A stretch of DNA of 40,958 nucleotides from an uncultured Neomegalonema sp. (GTDB taxonomy: Bacteria > Pseudomonadota > Alphaproteobacteria > Rhodobacterales > Rhodobacteraceae), in assembly GCA_938034615.1 (NCBI GenBank), contig CALHLW010000139.1, positions 1 through 40,958 of the forward strand, written 5' to 3'. The position numbers and the translations under genes were made by a program. Below the pieces are notes generated by a model, which saw only the letters and a program-made list of their open reading frames with translations, was not told where the DNA came from and ran no database searches. The first letter of the stretch is position 1. Each line of letters begins with the position of its first letter. Below, one piece after another: positions 15,191 through 24,115 of the stretch.

Positions 15191-15585
15191 GCCGCCGTGT
15201 ATTCCGCGTCGGTGACTTTCTGCATCCAGTTCGCGGACACGCCGCCTTCCGCTTCCTGCATGGCGAGATGGACCATCCCCTTATCGGGCGCAGCCCCGTG
15301 CCAGTGCTTTTCGCCGGGGGGAATCCAGATCGTATCACCGGGGAGGATCTCTACGATGGCCTCGCCTTCGGTCTGAAACCGCCCCACGCCCGAAATTACA
15401 TGCAACGTCTGACCCAGCGGGTGCGTGTGCCACGCCGTCCGGGCACCGGGTGCAAAGCTGACCCGGATCGCGCGCAGGCGTGCAGGTTCGGGCGCCTCGA
15501 TGATCGGATCCATCTGGACAGTGCCAGTGAAGTAATCGGCAGACGGCGTGGTGGTCGGACGGGCATTGGCGCGGTGATGGATCAT
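15184..15585 (-). CDS. Cupin-domain protein
   Basis: This single-domain cupin of about 133 residues has conserved motif 1 around H53-x-H55 (AWHTHPLGQTLHV) and motif 2 around PPGEKHWHG (residues 89-97), so a metal site is likely. The family member type with ADYFTGTVQMDP and the C-terminal WMQKVTD segment is widespread and usually of unknown substrate, sometimes beside carboxymuconolactone decarboxylase-like genes. The start at 15585 fits the family's N-terminus; longer in-frame starts exist. Confidence 0.82.
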   Translation of the reverse strand: MIHHRANARPTTTPSADYFTGTVQMDPIIEAPEPARLRAIRVSFAPGARTAWHTHPLGQTLHVISGVGRFQTEGEAIVEILPGDTIWIPPGEKHWHGAAPDKGMVHLAMQEAEGGVSANWMQKVTDAEYTAAQ

Positions 15586-15774
15586 GGAAGGTGGCCCTTT
15601 TTGGATCATTCCCCCGAAGCGGGAGCTGTCACAGAGGATACCGTGGGTGGCCAATGATGGCGATGGCATTCTCCGGGCATTACCAAATGATCCGAATCGC
15701 AAAAGTGCTTTACGGGGAATAGCGTCCTGTTAACCCTGTTTGGGTGATGATCTCGCGAAAGCGAGGAAGGCCAG

Positions 15775-16842
15775 ATGTTCGACACGCCCGATTTCTATGA
15801 CCACGAAGAAGTAGTGAGCGTTTCCTGCCCCCGGTCGGGGCTACGGGCTGTGATTGCGATTCATTCTACCGCGCTCGGCCCTGCTCTGGGTGGGATACGC
15901 TGCTGGTCCTATGATGACGGGATGGCAGCGATCCGCGATGCCCTGCGACTTTCGCGGGGGATGACATACAAGAATGCGCTGGCGGGTCTCGATCTGGGGG
16001 GCGGTAAATCCGTGATCCTTGGCGATCCGAAGACCGCACGCTCGCCCGAAGCCTTGCGCGCCTTTGCGCGGGCCATCGACCGGCTTGACGGGCGCTATGT
16101 AGGCGCGGAGGACGTCGGGATGACGGTCGCCGATATCGATCTCATGCGCGATGTGACGCCCCATGTGGCAGGTACGAGTTGGGGCGCATCGGCGAGCGGT
16201 GATCCCTCACCCCATACGGCAGAGGGGGTGTTTCTGGGCCTCAAGGCGACGGTGAAGGCGGAGACGGGGTCGGACGACCTGACCGATGCGCGTATCGGGG
16301 TGATGGGCCTCGGGTCGGTCGGCTGGAAGCTGGCCGAAAAGCTGCGCGACGCGGGGGCGTCCCTGATGGTGGCCGATATCAACGTGCCGCGCACGGTGCG
16401 GGCAGCGGCGACGCTGGATGCTCAGATCGTCGATCCGAAGCGGCTGCCCTTTGCGGAGATGGACGTCTTCGCGCCCTGCGCTTTGGGCGGCGTGCTGACC
16501 CGCGATTTCGCCGAGAGTGCGCCGGTGCGGATGATCTGTGGTGCGGCAAACAATCAACTCGCGACCCCGGATGTAGACGCGGCGCTGTGGGAGGCGGGCA
16601 AGCTCTATGCACCCGATTATCTGGTAAATGCGGGCGGCGTCATTAATGTCGCTGCGGAAGCGGGCGGCGAATACGATGCCTACCGCGTCGGCATGAAGGT
16701 CCGCGAGATCGGCGAGACGACGGCGCGGGTTCTCGAAACCGCCCGAAACGAAGACCGCCCCACGGGCGCTGTGGCCGATGCGCTGGCGTTGGCCCGGATC
16801 GAGGCGGCAGGGGACGATGACAAGCGGCTGACAGCCCCGTGA
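15775..16842 (+). CDS. Leu/Val/Phe-type amino acid dehydrogenase
   Basis: A 355-residue NAD-dependent enzyme of the Glu/Leu/Phe/Val dehydrogenase superfamily that deaminates branched-chain or aromatic amino acids to 2-oxo acids. Catalytic-site features are K66 (MTYKNA) and K78 in GGGKSV (75-80), and GLGSVG around residue 178 for the Rossmann NAD site. The ribosome-binding site GAGGAAGG lies just before the ATG. The nearest family by motif is leucine dehydrogenase, but the substrate cannot be fixed from sequence alone. Confidence 0.88.
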   Translation: MFDTPDFYDHEEVVSVSCPRSGLRAVIAIHSTALGPALGGIRCWSYDDGMAAIRDALRLSRGMTYKNALAGLDLGGGKSVILGDPKTARSPEALRAFARAIDRLDGRYVGAEDVGMTVADIDLMRDVTPHVAGTSWGASASGDPSPHTAEGVFLGLKATVKAETGSDDLTDARIGVMGLGSVGWKLAEKLRDAGASLMVADINVPRTVRAAATLDAQIVDPKRLPFAEMDVFAPCALGGVLTRDFAESAPVRMICGAANNQLATPDVDAALWEAGKLYAPDYLVNAGGVINVAAEAGGEYDAYRVGMKVREIGETTARVLETARNEDRPTGAVADALALARIEAAGDDDKRLTAP

Positions 16843-16854
16843 CGTTAACCCTGC

Positions 16855-16917
16855 GCCGGAACAGATCCGGTGCTGCTCTCCGCTCGAACAGGCCCCGGAT
16901 CAAGTCCGGGGCAGGAC
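16855..16917. repeat. Copy of the palindromic element found in the PQQ-linked gene
   Basis: The arm at 16887-16915 matches the arm at 9389-9417 at 26 of 29 positions and forms hairpin CCCCGGA-TCAAG-TCCGGGG. The left arm is degenerate. It lies between the convergent amino acid dehydrogenase and GGT genes, so this copy is intergenic. Confidence 0.65.
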
Positions 16918-16937
16918 ATGATGAGAGTCTCTGGCCG

Positions 16938-18569
16938 TCAATACCCCATCGCACAGCCGTCCTTGCGTGGATCGGAGCCGCCGATGAGGCATCCCGTGTC
17001 GGGATCGATCACGATGATCTGGCCGCCGCCGATGGCCCCTTCGGCAATCCGGGCGTCGTGCCCCATGGAACCGAGCAGGTCGAGGGTGGCGCGGGGATAG
17101 CCGCGCTCGACGGAGAGGACACCCTTGTCGAAAAAGCTGCGCGGGGCGTCCATGGCTTCCTGAGGGTCCATGCCGTAATCGACGAGATTCGAGACAAGTC
17201 GCGCATGGCCGTTCGACTGGTATGCGCCGCCCATGACGCCGAAAGCGGCGTAGGGTTTGCCATCCTTGGCGAACATGCCCGGAATGATCGTGTGCATGGG
17301 GCGCTTGCCGCCTTTCAGCTCGTTGGGGTGGCCTTCTTCCAGCGTGAAGCCCGCCCCCCGGCTCTGGAAATTGATCCCATAGCGGTCGGAGGCGATGCGG
17401 CTGCCAAAGGCGTGGAAGACCGAGTAGATCAGCGACACCATCGTGCGGTCGGCATCGACGACGGTGATGTAGATCGTGTCGCGGTGCTCTGCCCCGCCGG
17501 TCCCGATGGCCGCACCGACCGCGTGCAACCCGGCAAGATCGTCCAGCAGGTCTGAACGCGCGGCCATCGGGTCTATGCGGTCTCGCAAGGCGCGTACCGT
17601 TTCTTCTGACATCAGATGCGCGAGGCGGTCGGCGGCACCGGGGGTGTCAGGATCGGCGATCATGCGGTCGCGGGCATCATAGGCGAGGCGCTTGGCTTCG
17701 GCCTCGATGTGGGCGCGTTCGGGACCGTGCGGGTCCAGTTCGTCGAGCTCGAAGCCTTCGAGGATTCGGGCCATCAAAATGGCGGCGACGCCTTGCCCAT
17801 TGGGGGGCAATTCGATCATTTCCATGCCGCGATAGGTGCCCGAAACCGGCTCGACCCAAGTGGGTTTGTTGGCCGCGAAGTCTGCCAGCGTGTGCTTTCC
17901 GCCCATCGCAGTTAACGAGGCGACCATGTCTTCGGCGACTGGCCCTTCATAGAATCCGGCACGGCCTTCGCGGGCGATGATCTCCAGCGCCTCGGCCTTT
18001 GCCGGATAGGCAAAAACCTCGCCCATGCGCGGCGCACGCTGGGCCTCCACAAGAAAATGGCGGGCCATGGCACCGGTCATGTTCGGTGCGTCACCGGCCC
18101 AATCGGCGGCCGCACGCGGAGCGACGGGATGGCCCTCGCGAGCGATGCGGATGGCCGGAGCGAGTGCGCGATCCCACCCGTATGTGCCGAATTCAGACAG
18201 GAGCGTATCGAAAGTGTCAACGGCACCGGGGATCGTGACAGCATGGGCGCTGTTCTGATCGACCGCATCGAGTCCCTGTTCGCGCAACATCGCCGCATCG
18301 AGCGCCATAGGCGCACGGCCCGATCCGTTCAGGCCATGGGGGCGAGCTTCGCCATTCTTCCAGACGAGGGCGAAGGCGTCTCCACCGAGACCAGTCATTG
18401 CCGGTTCCAGCAATCCCATGGTAAGCGCGGCGGTTACGGCGGCATCGACGGCATTGCCGCCCGACTGCATCACACCAACAGCACATTCCACCGCCAGCGG
18501 ATGCGAAGTCGCGCACATGGCATGGCGGGCGAGGACAGGGGAGCGTCCGGGGATCTGGAAATCGCGCAT
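16938..18569 (-). CDS. ggt: Gamma-glutamyltranspeptidase (glutathione hydrolase family)
   Basis: This 543-residue Ntn-hydrolase self-cleaves at a Thr to give two subunits and removes gamma-glutamyl groups from glutathione or related amides. The Thr nucleophile aligns to residue 365 (DTIYITVVD), with downstream GSRI, GGKRPMHTIIP and C-terminal GCLIGGSDPRKDG. The N-terminal start at 18569 (MRDFQIPGRSP) has GAAAGG upstream; no convincing signal peptide is visible, which fits the cytoplasmic forms seen in some alphaproteobacteria. It lies alone between other units. Confidence 0.88.
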   Translation of the reverse strand: MRDFQIPGRSPVLARHAMCATSHPLAVECAVGVMQSGGNAVDAAVTAALTMGLLEPAMTGLGGDAFALVWKNGEARPHGLNGSGRAPMALDAAMLREQGLDAVDQNSAHAVTIPGAVDTFDTLLSEFGTYGWDRALAPAIRIAREGHPVAPRAAADWAGDAPNMTGAMARHFLVEAQRAPRMGEVFAYPAKAEALEIIAREGRAGFYEGPVAEDMVASLTAMGGKHTLADFAANKPTWVEPVSGTYRGMEMIELPPNGQGVAAILMARILEGFELDELDPHGPERAHIEAEAKRLAYDARDRMIADPDTPGAADRLAHLMSEETVRALRDRIDPMAARSDLLDDLAGLHAVGAAIGTGGAEHRDTIYITVVDADRTMVSLIYSVFHAFGSRIASDRYGINFQSRGAGFTLEEGHPNELKGGKRPMHTIIPGMFAKDGKPYAAFGVMGGAYQSNGHARLVSNLVDYGMDPQEAMDAPRSFFDKGVLSVERGYPRATLDLLGSMGHDARIAEGAIGGGQIIVIDPDTGCLIGGSDPRKDGCAMGY

Positions 18570-18676
18570 GGGGCATTGCCTTTCAGATGTCGTCCCCGCC
18601 AGCCTTGCCACAGGGGCGCGGGCGTGACAACGGCGGGTGCGTCGTGCATCCTGTTGGATCAACCGAGGAGGCCGGG

Positions 18677-19930
18677 ATGGCGCTGACATTTTCGCGCACG
18701 GCGCAGCGAATCGAGGACTGGCGCGAGCGGGGGCTGATCGACGCGGCCACGGCGCAAATTCTGACAGACGATCTCGCGACGGGCCACAAAACACGTTCTT
18801 TTTCATCGATCGCCGTGTGGCTCGGGATCATCTGCCTCGCATTCGGGGCCATGACCTTCGTGGCGGCGAACTGGGATCAGATGCCCCGTTTCATGCGCAT
18901 GGCGGCCCTGATGGGAGGCGTGCTCGTCTCCTACATCGTGGCCGCCGTACTGCATCACCGTGACCATCCGGGGCTTGCGGAAGCCTTCGTCGTGCTCGGC
19001 TGCGGCGTCTTTGGGGCGGCGGTCATGCTGACGGGGCAGATGTATCACCTGACGGGTCCACCATCGGGAGGCGTATTCCTTTGGGCGCTTGGCACCCTCA
19101 TTGCCGCCGTGGCGACCCGGTCGCGGGGGGCGTTGGGTCTCGCAGTGATCCTTGCGACACTTTGGACAGTGATGATCATGACGACCGGAGGAGGTGACCC
19201 GTTCCACCTATGGTACTTGCCGGTCTGGGCCGTTCTGTCGCTCTACGTCTGGTGGATCAGGGCGCGCTGGATCGCGCATCTTTGTGCGATGGGCATGTTC
19301 GTCTGGCTGGGTGTATCGCTGGTCGCGTATATCATCCCGGATATGGATTTCAGCGCCGGGTACATGGCCCTCATGGGGGCCTTCGCGGGTGTTTCGCTGG
19401 TGATTGCGAGTGCGCGCAGCATCCGACTGCTGCGCGGTTTCGAGAGCGCGGCAGCGTTCTACCTTCTGTTGTTGGTCTTCGGAGCCATCGCCGTTCTTTA
19501 TATCTGGCGTGAGATCGAGGGCGGAGCGGAGCCGACGATGGTCGCGATAGCTTCTGCCCTGCCGTTGCTGGCCCTGACAATCGGGCCTGCTTTCGTTTTG
19601 AAAGAACGGTTCGATCACGTTCTGGCGGCGGTATGGACCATAGTCACAGTCATCGTGGCGGTCCAGATGGCAAGGGGAATGCCTTATATGGTGGAAGCCT
19701 TTGCGCTGGCAGTGTCGATCTGGACGATCCGAATGGGCGGACGACAGGGATGGAGTCCGGTAACGACGCTGGGCTATGTCGCCTTCGCGGTGACGATGTT
19801 CGTGATCTACTCGGCGGCAGCCTATGGCTTGCTTGGCACGAGTTTCTTCTATCTCGGAGCCGGGGTGCTGTTGCTGATCGGTGCGTTGGTGATGCCGCGA
19901 CTCGTTCGGCGCAGGGAGGAAGCGATATGA
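18677..19930 (+). CDS. DUF2157 multi-pass membrane protein
   Basis: The 417-residue product has a short soluble N-terminus (RTAQRIEDWRERGLIDAATAQIL), typical of DUF2157, then about a dozen hydrophobic helices. GAGGAG lies 6 nt before the ATG at 18677. It overlaps the next gene in ATGA. DUF2157 proteins are frequently paired with GDYXXLXY-domain proteins, as here; the function of the pair is unknown, and a transport or envelope role is only a guess. Confidence 0.82.
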   Translation: MALTFSRTAQRIEDWRERGLIDAATAQILTDDLATGHKTRSFSSIAVWLGIICLAFGAMTFVAANWDQMPRFMRMAALMGGVLVSYIVAAVLHHRDHPGLAEAFVVLGCGVFGAAVMLTGQMYHLTGPPSGGVFLWALGTLIAAVATRSRGALGLAVILATLWTVMIMTTGGGDPFHLWYLPVWAVLSLYVWWIRARWIAHLCAMGMFVWLGVSLVAYIIPDMDFSAGYMALMGAFAGVSLVIASARSIRLLRGFESAAAFYLLLLVFGAIAVLYIWREIEGGAEPTMVAIASALPLLALTIGPAFVLKERFDHVLAAVWTIVTVIVAVQMARGMPYMVEAFALAVSIWTIRMGGRQGWSPVTTLGYVAFAVTMFVIYSAAAYGLLGTSFFYLGAGVLLLIGALVMPRLVRRREEAI

Positions 19931-20478
19931 GAATGCGGTTCTTGCTGGGGCTGGCGGTCGCGTTTGCGGCACAATCGGGCATTGTCGGCGCGATGGTCTG
20001 GAGCCGCATGTCGGTGCTGCAAAGCGGGCAGGAGGTCGTGCTCCGCTCGACCTTCGTGGATCCGCGCGACATCTTTCGGGGCCATTACGTCAGTCTGAAC
20101 CTGTCGCTCGGATCGATCAGCGAAGACCTGCCCGGATTGGATAACTACGAACCCGGCACCTCGGCCTATGTCACCATCCGCGAGGGAGAGGACGGGTTCT
20201 GGGTCGCGGAGGCTGTGCACGAAACGCTGCCGGAAGGAGACGAGCCGGTCTTGTTGGCAACTGGACTTGTCACCGGTGAAGTTGCAAGAGGGATGAGGGG
20301 ACGCGCCATCCTGCCCTTCGACCGCTATTTCGCGGATTATGAACGGGCGCAGGAATTGGAAAATCTGCGCCGCGAACAGAAGTTGGGAGTCATCCTTGCA
20401 CTGGACGGCAAGGGTGGGGCCGTCATCAAGGGCCTGACCATCGACGATACACGCGTTTACGACGAGCCACTGTGGTAG
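19927..20478 (+). CDS. GDYXXLXY-domain membrane-anchored protein
   Basis: The 183-residue product begins with a hydrophobic anchor (MRMRFLLGLAVAFAAQSGIVGAMVW) and has the domain core DPRDIFRGHYVSLNLSLG near residues 48-65, the GDYxxLxY position reading GHYVSLNL. The C-terminal part LRREQKLGVILALDGKGGAVIKGLTIDD is also typical. The start overlaps the DUF2157 stop (ATGA). The two probably form a functional pair in the inner membrane. Confidence 0.8.
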   Translation: MRMRFLLGLAVAFAAQSGIVGAMVWSRMSVLQSGQEVVLRSTFVDPRDIFRGHYVSLNLSLGSISEDLPGLDNYEPGTSAYVTIREGEDGFWVAEAVHETLPEGDEPVLLATGLVTGEVARGMRGRAILPFDRYFADYERAQELENLRREQKLGVILALDGKGGAVIKGLTIDDTRVYDEPLW

Positions 20479-20539
20479 AATTCACCTGAATCGCCTTCAA
20501 AAAAAATCAGCACACGAATTCACAGGAACAAATGAAGGT

Positions 20540-20568
20540 TTGACAGGGAACAAATAAGAACATTAGAT
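20540..20568 (+). promoter_or_regulatory. Promoter of the lytic transglycosylase gene
   Basis: TTGACA (20540-20545) and TTAGAT (20563-20568) are separated by 17 bp. The spacer holds GAACAAATAAGAAC (20548-20561), a direct GAAC repeat with 6-nt spacing. A partial copy (GGAACAAATGAAG) lies about 24 bp upstream. Confidence 0.6.
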
Positions 20569-20610
20569 GAACACATCGCTAAGGAGATTCGATTCCCCCA
20601 GGAGGCTACC

Positions 20611-21279
20611 ATGTCTAAAACCGCAATACTCGAGTCCAATCAGATCGTGAGACGTTCCGGCAGTTCAGTCGGACTGCTTTGCATCATGGGCGCAACAGTC
20701 GTGATGATGATCGCCGGGCTGAGCGCCCCGAGCGCTGCCCCTGCCGGGATCGTCTCACCGGCTCCCATCTTCGCGCAGAACATGACCAATCCGCCGGTGC
20801 GCCGCATCCATGATCGCGGCCATCTGCGGATGCTGTCGACCATCCCCTTCCCGACGATGCCGCCACCCCCCGTGAACATCGCTGCCCTGCCCCGGCACGA
20901 GCGCGCCCGCTACGTCGCGCAGGTCGGTGAGCAGCACGGTGTTCCCCGCGAAATCTTCGCCGCGATGGTGATGACCGAGAGCAATTTTAATCCCTCAGCC
21001 CGTTCGCATGTCGGGGCCATCGGGTTGACGCAACTGATGCCTGCCACGGCCCGCGAAATAGGCGTTGATCCCCATGACCCGCACCAGAACCTCGCAGGTG
21101 GTGCGCGGTATCTGAAGGAACAATATGACCGATTCGGCGACTGGCCGCTGGCGCTGGCCGCCTATAACTCGGGGCCGACCCGAGTGGCGCGGCTGGGGCG
21201 CATCCCGCATATCGCCGAAACCCAGAACTACGTGCAGAAGGTGCTCATCCGCGCCGATGTCATGCGCGGCAAGATCTGA
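20611..21279 (+). CDS. Lytic transglycosylase (SLT domain)
   Basis: The 222-residue product has an N-terminal membrane anchor or signal (residues about 18-38), a Pro-rich linker near 80-90, and an SLT catalytic domain from about residue 95. The catalytic Glu is residue 123 in TESNFNP, followed by GLTQLMPATA (138-147) and AYNSGP (184-189). It cleaves peptidoglycan strands in the periplasm to give 1,6-anhydro ends. AGGAGG precedes the ATG and a good promoter lies upstream. A terminator follows. Confidence 0.92.
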   Translation: MSKTAILESNQIVRRSGSSVGLLCIMGATVVMMIAGLSAPSAAPAGIVSPAPIFAQNMTNPPVRRIHDRGHLRMLSTIPFPTMPPPPVNIAALPRHERARYVAQVGEQHGVPREIFAAMVMTESNFNPSARSHVGAIGLTQLMPATAREIGVDPHDPHQNLAGGARYLKEQYDRFGDWPLALAAYNSGPTRVARLGRIPHIAETQNYVQKVLIRADVMRGKI

Positions 21280-21304
21280 ACTCGGGTCCGGGGGGACCGA
21301 GTGA

Positions 21305-21336
21305 GGCGGGTCGACGGGTCGTCGAGCCGCCTTTTT
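21305..21336 (+). terminator. Terminator after the lytic transglycosylase gene
   Basis: Stem GGCGGGTCGAC (21305-21315) pairs with GTCGAGCCGCC (21321-21331), one mismatch, followed by TTTTT. A second hairpin (ACTCGGGTCC..GGACCGAGT) precedes it at about 21280-21302. Confidence 0.8.
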
Positions 21337-21494
21337 CGTGCCCGCCCATCAGAACGATGCCTCGTAGGGAAGCTGAACGGACAAACCTTGCACAAAACCC
21401 TTATTGGCAGCAATTTAGAGCCAATCGCGCTTGACCGCAATTTTTGGCCTTTCCATTGTCAGACGAGATTTCCGTCGCCGACCGGGAGAGCGGT

Positions 21495-22514
21495 GTGACC
21501 GAGACCACGCCAACCATCGACGAGCATGGGCAGATCAGGGATCGGCGGGGCGAATGGCGCTCGGGCCGTCCGGTCTTTCTGGAGCCTCTGCTAGACAGAC
21601 CACATCAGGTGAAAGACGTTCTACGCTGGATGGTCGGCTTTCCGGGAATGCTCTACCCATGGTTTGCGATCTATATGCTCATCATTGGCGTGTCCTACGC
21701 CTTCTTCACCCCCGATTTTGCCGTCATGCAAACATGGGGCTGGGGCTGGGTTGCGGAAATTACGGCCCGAAACGTCATCATCCTGACATTGTGGAACGGG
21801 GCGTTTCACTTGTGGTTCATCACGCTGCGAATGCAGGGCCGCAAGAAGAAATACAACGCCAACTGGATGACAAAGAACAAGAAGGTCTTCCTGTTCAATG
21901 ACCAAGTCTATGACAACATGTTCTGGTCGTATTCCGGTGCCCTGTTCTGGAGCGCCTATGAGTGCGGGATGTGGTGGGCCTATGCCAACGACATGCTGCC
22001 CTTCATCAGTTTCAACTCGAACCCGGTCTGGTTCGTGCTGGCGATGTTGCTGGTGCCATTCTGGCGGAATTTTCACTTTTACTGGATTCACCGGCTGATC
22101 CACTGGAAGCCGCTCTATGACTGGGTGCATTACTTGCACCACAAGAACGTCAATGTCGGTCCATGGTCAGGCATGGCGATGCACCCTGTCGAGCATCTGC
22201 TTTACTTCAGTTGCGTCCTGATTCACCTCGTCGTGCCGACGCACCCCCTGCACATGATGTTCAATGCATTTCAAACCGGCTTGGGACCGGCGATCAGCCA
22301 TTCAGGCTTCGACGAAATCGTCTTCGGCGACGAGATGGCCCTCAGGAACGACCGATATATGCACTATCTGCATCACCGCTATCACACCGTGAATTTCGGC
22401 GAAAGCAACGTCCCCTTGGATAAATGGTTCGGCAGCCTGCATGACGGTTCACCCGAAGCGGATGCACATTTCAGGAAGGTTCAGCGGGAGCGGATCGCGG
22501 CACGTAGAACGTGA
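21495..22514 (+). CDS. Sterol desaturase / fatty acid hydroxylase family protein
   Basis: A membrane di-iron enzyme of about 339 residues. The histidine motifs are HFYWIHRLIH (194-203), HYLHH (212-216), HPVEH (230-234) and HYLHHRYH (290-297), matching the fatty acid hydroxylase superfamily. Several hydrophobic helices lie between residues 45 and 260. GTG at 21495 is preferred because GGGAGAG sits 4 nt upstream; TTG codons at 21444 or 21456 would give longer forms. The substrate (lipid, carotenoid or hopanoid-like) cannot be told. No related lipid gene is adjacent. Confidence 0.82.
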   Translation: MTETTPTIDEHGQIRDRRGEWRSGRPVFLEPLLDRPHQVKDVLRWMVGFPGMLYPWFAIYMLIIGVSYAFFTPDFAVMQTWGWGWVAEITARNVIILTLWNGAFHLWFITLRMQGRKKKYNANWMTKNKKVFLFNDQVYDNMFWSYSGALFWSAYECGMWWAYANDMLPFISFNSNPVWFVLAMLLVPFWRNFHFYWIHRLIHWKPLYDWVHYLHHKNVNVGPWSGMAMHPVEHLLYFSCVLIHLVVPTHPLHMMFNAFQTGLGPAISHSGFDEIVFGDEMALRNDRYMHYLHHRYHTVNFGESNVPLDKWFGSLHDGSPEADAHFRKVQRERIAARRT

Positions 22515-22522
22515 GGCAGCGC

Positions 22523-23518
22523 CTATAGCATTGCCGGGATCACGCGGTCGGGCGGGGTGTGGCCATCCACGAAGGTCTTGATGTTGATGATGACCTTCTC
22601 GCCGGTTTCCATGCGGCTCTCATGCGTTGCCGAGGACATATGGGGCATGAGGACGACATTCTTCGCCTTCCGCAAGCGGTCAGAACTGTCGGGGCCATGC
22701 TCGAAGACATCGAGGCCCGCACCGCCCAGATCCCCCGCTTCGAGCATCCGGGCCAGCGCGTTCTCGTCCACGATCTCGCCGCGCGCTGTGTTGACGATCC
22801 ACGCGGTCGGTTTCATCAGCTGGAGACGACGGGCCGACAGCAGGTGGAAAGTCGCGGGGGTCGATGGACAGTGGATCGACACCACATCCATCCGGGCGAG
22901 CATCTGGTCGAGGCTCTCCCAATAGCGCGCACCGAGGCTCTTCTCGATAGCGGCATGGACGCGCTTGCGGTTGTGATAGTGGATATCGAGGCCAAAGGCC
23001 GCGGCGCGGCTGGCGACTGCCTGTCCGATCCGGCCCATGCCGATGATGCCAAGGCGCTTTCCGGCGACCCGATGGCCGAGCATGGCGGTCGGTGCCCAGC
23101 CCTGCCACTCACCGGATTCGATCAGATGCACCCCTTCGACCAGACGGCGCGGTACGGCGAGCAGCAGCGCCATGGTCATATCTGCGGTATCATCGGTCAG
23201 CACACCGGGGGTATTGGTGACGAGGATGCCCCGCCGTCGCGCCGTCTCGACGTCGATATGATCGACCCCGGCTCCGAAATTCGCGATGAGGCGAAGGCTC
23301 TCGCCGGCACGGGCGAGGACGTTGGTGTTGATCTGGTCGCCGAGGGTCGGCACAAGGATATCGGCGCGCGACGCTGCATCGGCCAGTTGCGCGGTGGAGA
23401 AGGGCGTGTCCGAGGTGTTCAGTTCCACGTCGAACAGTTCCGCCAACCGCGCCTCGACGGGGTCCGGCAGTTTGCGGGTCACGATGACTTTCGCGGGTGC
23501 TTTGGCGTCAGCGGGCAT
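22523..23518 (-). CDS. D-2-hydroxyacid dehydrogenase, glyoxylate/hydroxypyruvate reductase-like
   Basis: This 331-residue NAD(P)-dependent enzyme reduces 2-oxo acids such as glyoxylate or hydroxypyruvate. NFGAGVDHID (about 80-89), GIIGMGRIGQ (about 157-166), NTARGEIVDE and the catalytic MPHMSSATHESR segment are all present. GAGGA precedes the ATG. It resembles GyaR-type glyoxylate reductases, which would fit C2 metabolism, but the specific substrate is inferred. Confidence 0.88.
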   Translation of the reverse strand: MPADAKAPAKVIVTRKLPDPVEARLAELFDVELNTSDTPFSTAQLADAASRADILVPTLGDQINTNVLARAGESLRLIANFGAGVDHIDVETARRRGILVTNTPGVLTDDTADMTMALLLAVPRRLVEGVHLIESGEWQGWAPTAMLGHRVAGKRLGIIGMGRIGQAVASRAAAFGLDIHYHNRKRVHAAIEKSLGARYWESLDQMLARMDVVSIHCPSTPATFHLLSARRLQLMKPTAWIVNTARGEIVDENALARMLEAGDLGGAGLDVFEHGPDSSDRLRKAKNVVLMPHMSSATHESRMETGEKVIINIKTFVDGHTPPDRVIPAML

Positions 23519-23605
23519 GGACGAATCCTCGGGTGGACAATTGGTCTATTTTGCGCTGGATAACAGGCGCGGGCAACGCGCGAAACGGGAAGGGGCGACA
23601 TAATC

Positions 23606-24112
23606 TTGCGAAACGGGATTATTTTCGGGTTTTTTGCTGCGTCTCTGGCCATGGGACAGGGAGCGGAGGCGCAGACGCTTGGCCCCGAAACGGGCGAGCC
23701 GCTGCCCCGGTTCGAGACCCTGCGCTTCGATACGGTGCGGATGCGCCGGGGGCCGGGGCAGAAATACCCCATCGCCTGGGTCTTCAAGCGCGAGGGCCTA
23801 CCGGTCGAAGTGTTCCGCGAATACGAGGACTGGCGGCAGGTGCGCGATCCTTTCGGCGATATCGGCTGGATCAAGCGCACCCAACTCAGCCGCGCCCGCT
23901 ATGGGCTGGTCGTTAGGGAAGATAGCGCCCCGATGCACAGCGAGACGGAGGACGACGCGAAGGTCGTCGCACGGGCGGCAAGCGGAGTGGTGCTGAGGCT
24001 TGACGAGTGCAGCTTGCATTGGTGTCACGGGCGCGCGAAGGGTTACAGTGGATGGGTCCGGAAGGACGCGCTGTTCGGGGTGGCGGCGGAGGAAAAGTTC
24101 AAGGGGGACTAG
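23606..24112 (+). CDS. Exported SH3-domain protein
   Basis: A 168-residue protein with a signal peptide (residues 1-22, MRNGIIFGFFAASLAMGQGAEAQ) and two SH3-like repeats, the first with VRMRRGPGQKYPIAWVF and GDIGWIKRTQL, the second near residues 100-155 ending GYSGWVRKDALFGV. Such proteins usually bind peptidoglycan in the periplasm. The start is TTG at 23606, preceded by GGAAGGGG. It runs directly into dinB, the two being 3 nt apart. Confidence 0.78.
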   Translation: MRNGIIFGFFAASLAMGQGAEAQTLGPETGEPLPRFETLRFDTVRMRRGPGQKYPIAWVFKREGLPVEVFREYEDWRQVRDPFGDIGWIKRTQLSRARYGLVVREDSAPMHSETEDDAKVVARAASGVVLRLDECSLHWCHGRAKGYSGWVRKDALFGVAAEEKFKGD

Positions 24113-24115
24113 GGT

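Noticed and set aside
20548-20561. LexA box
   Set aside because: GAAC units are 6 bp apart, not the 7 bp of the described alphaproteobacterial site; kept only as a low-interest note.
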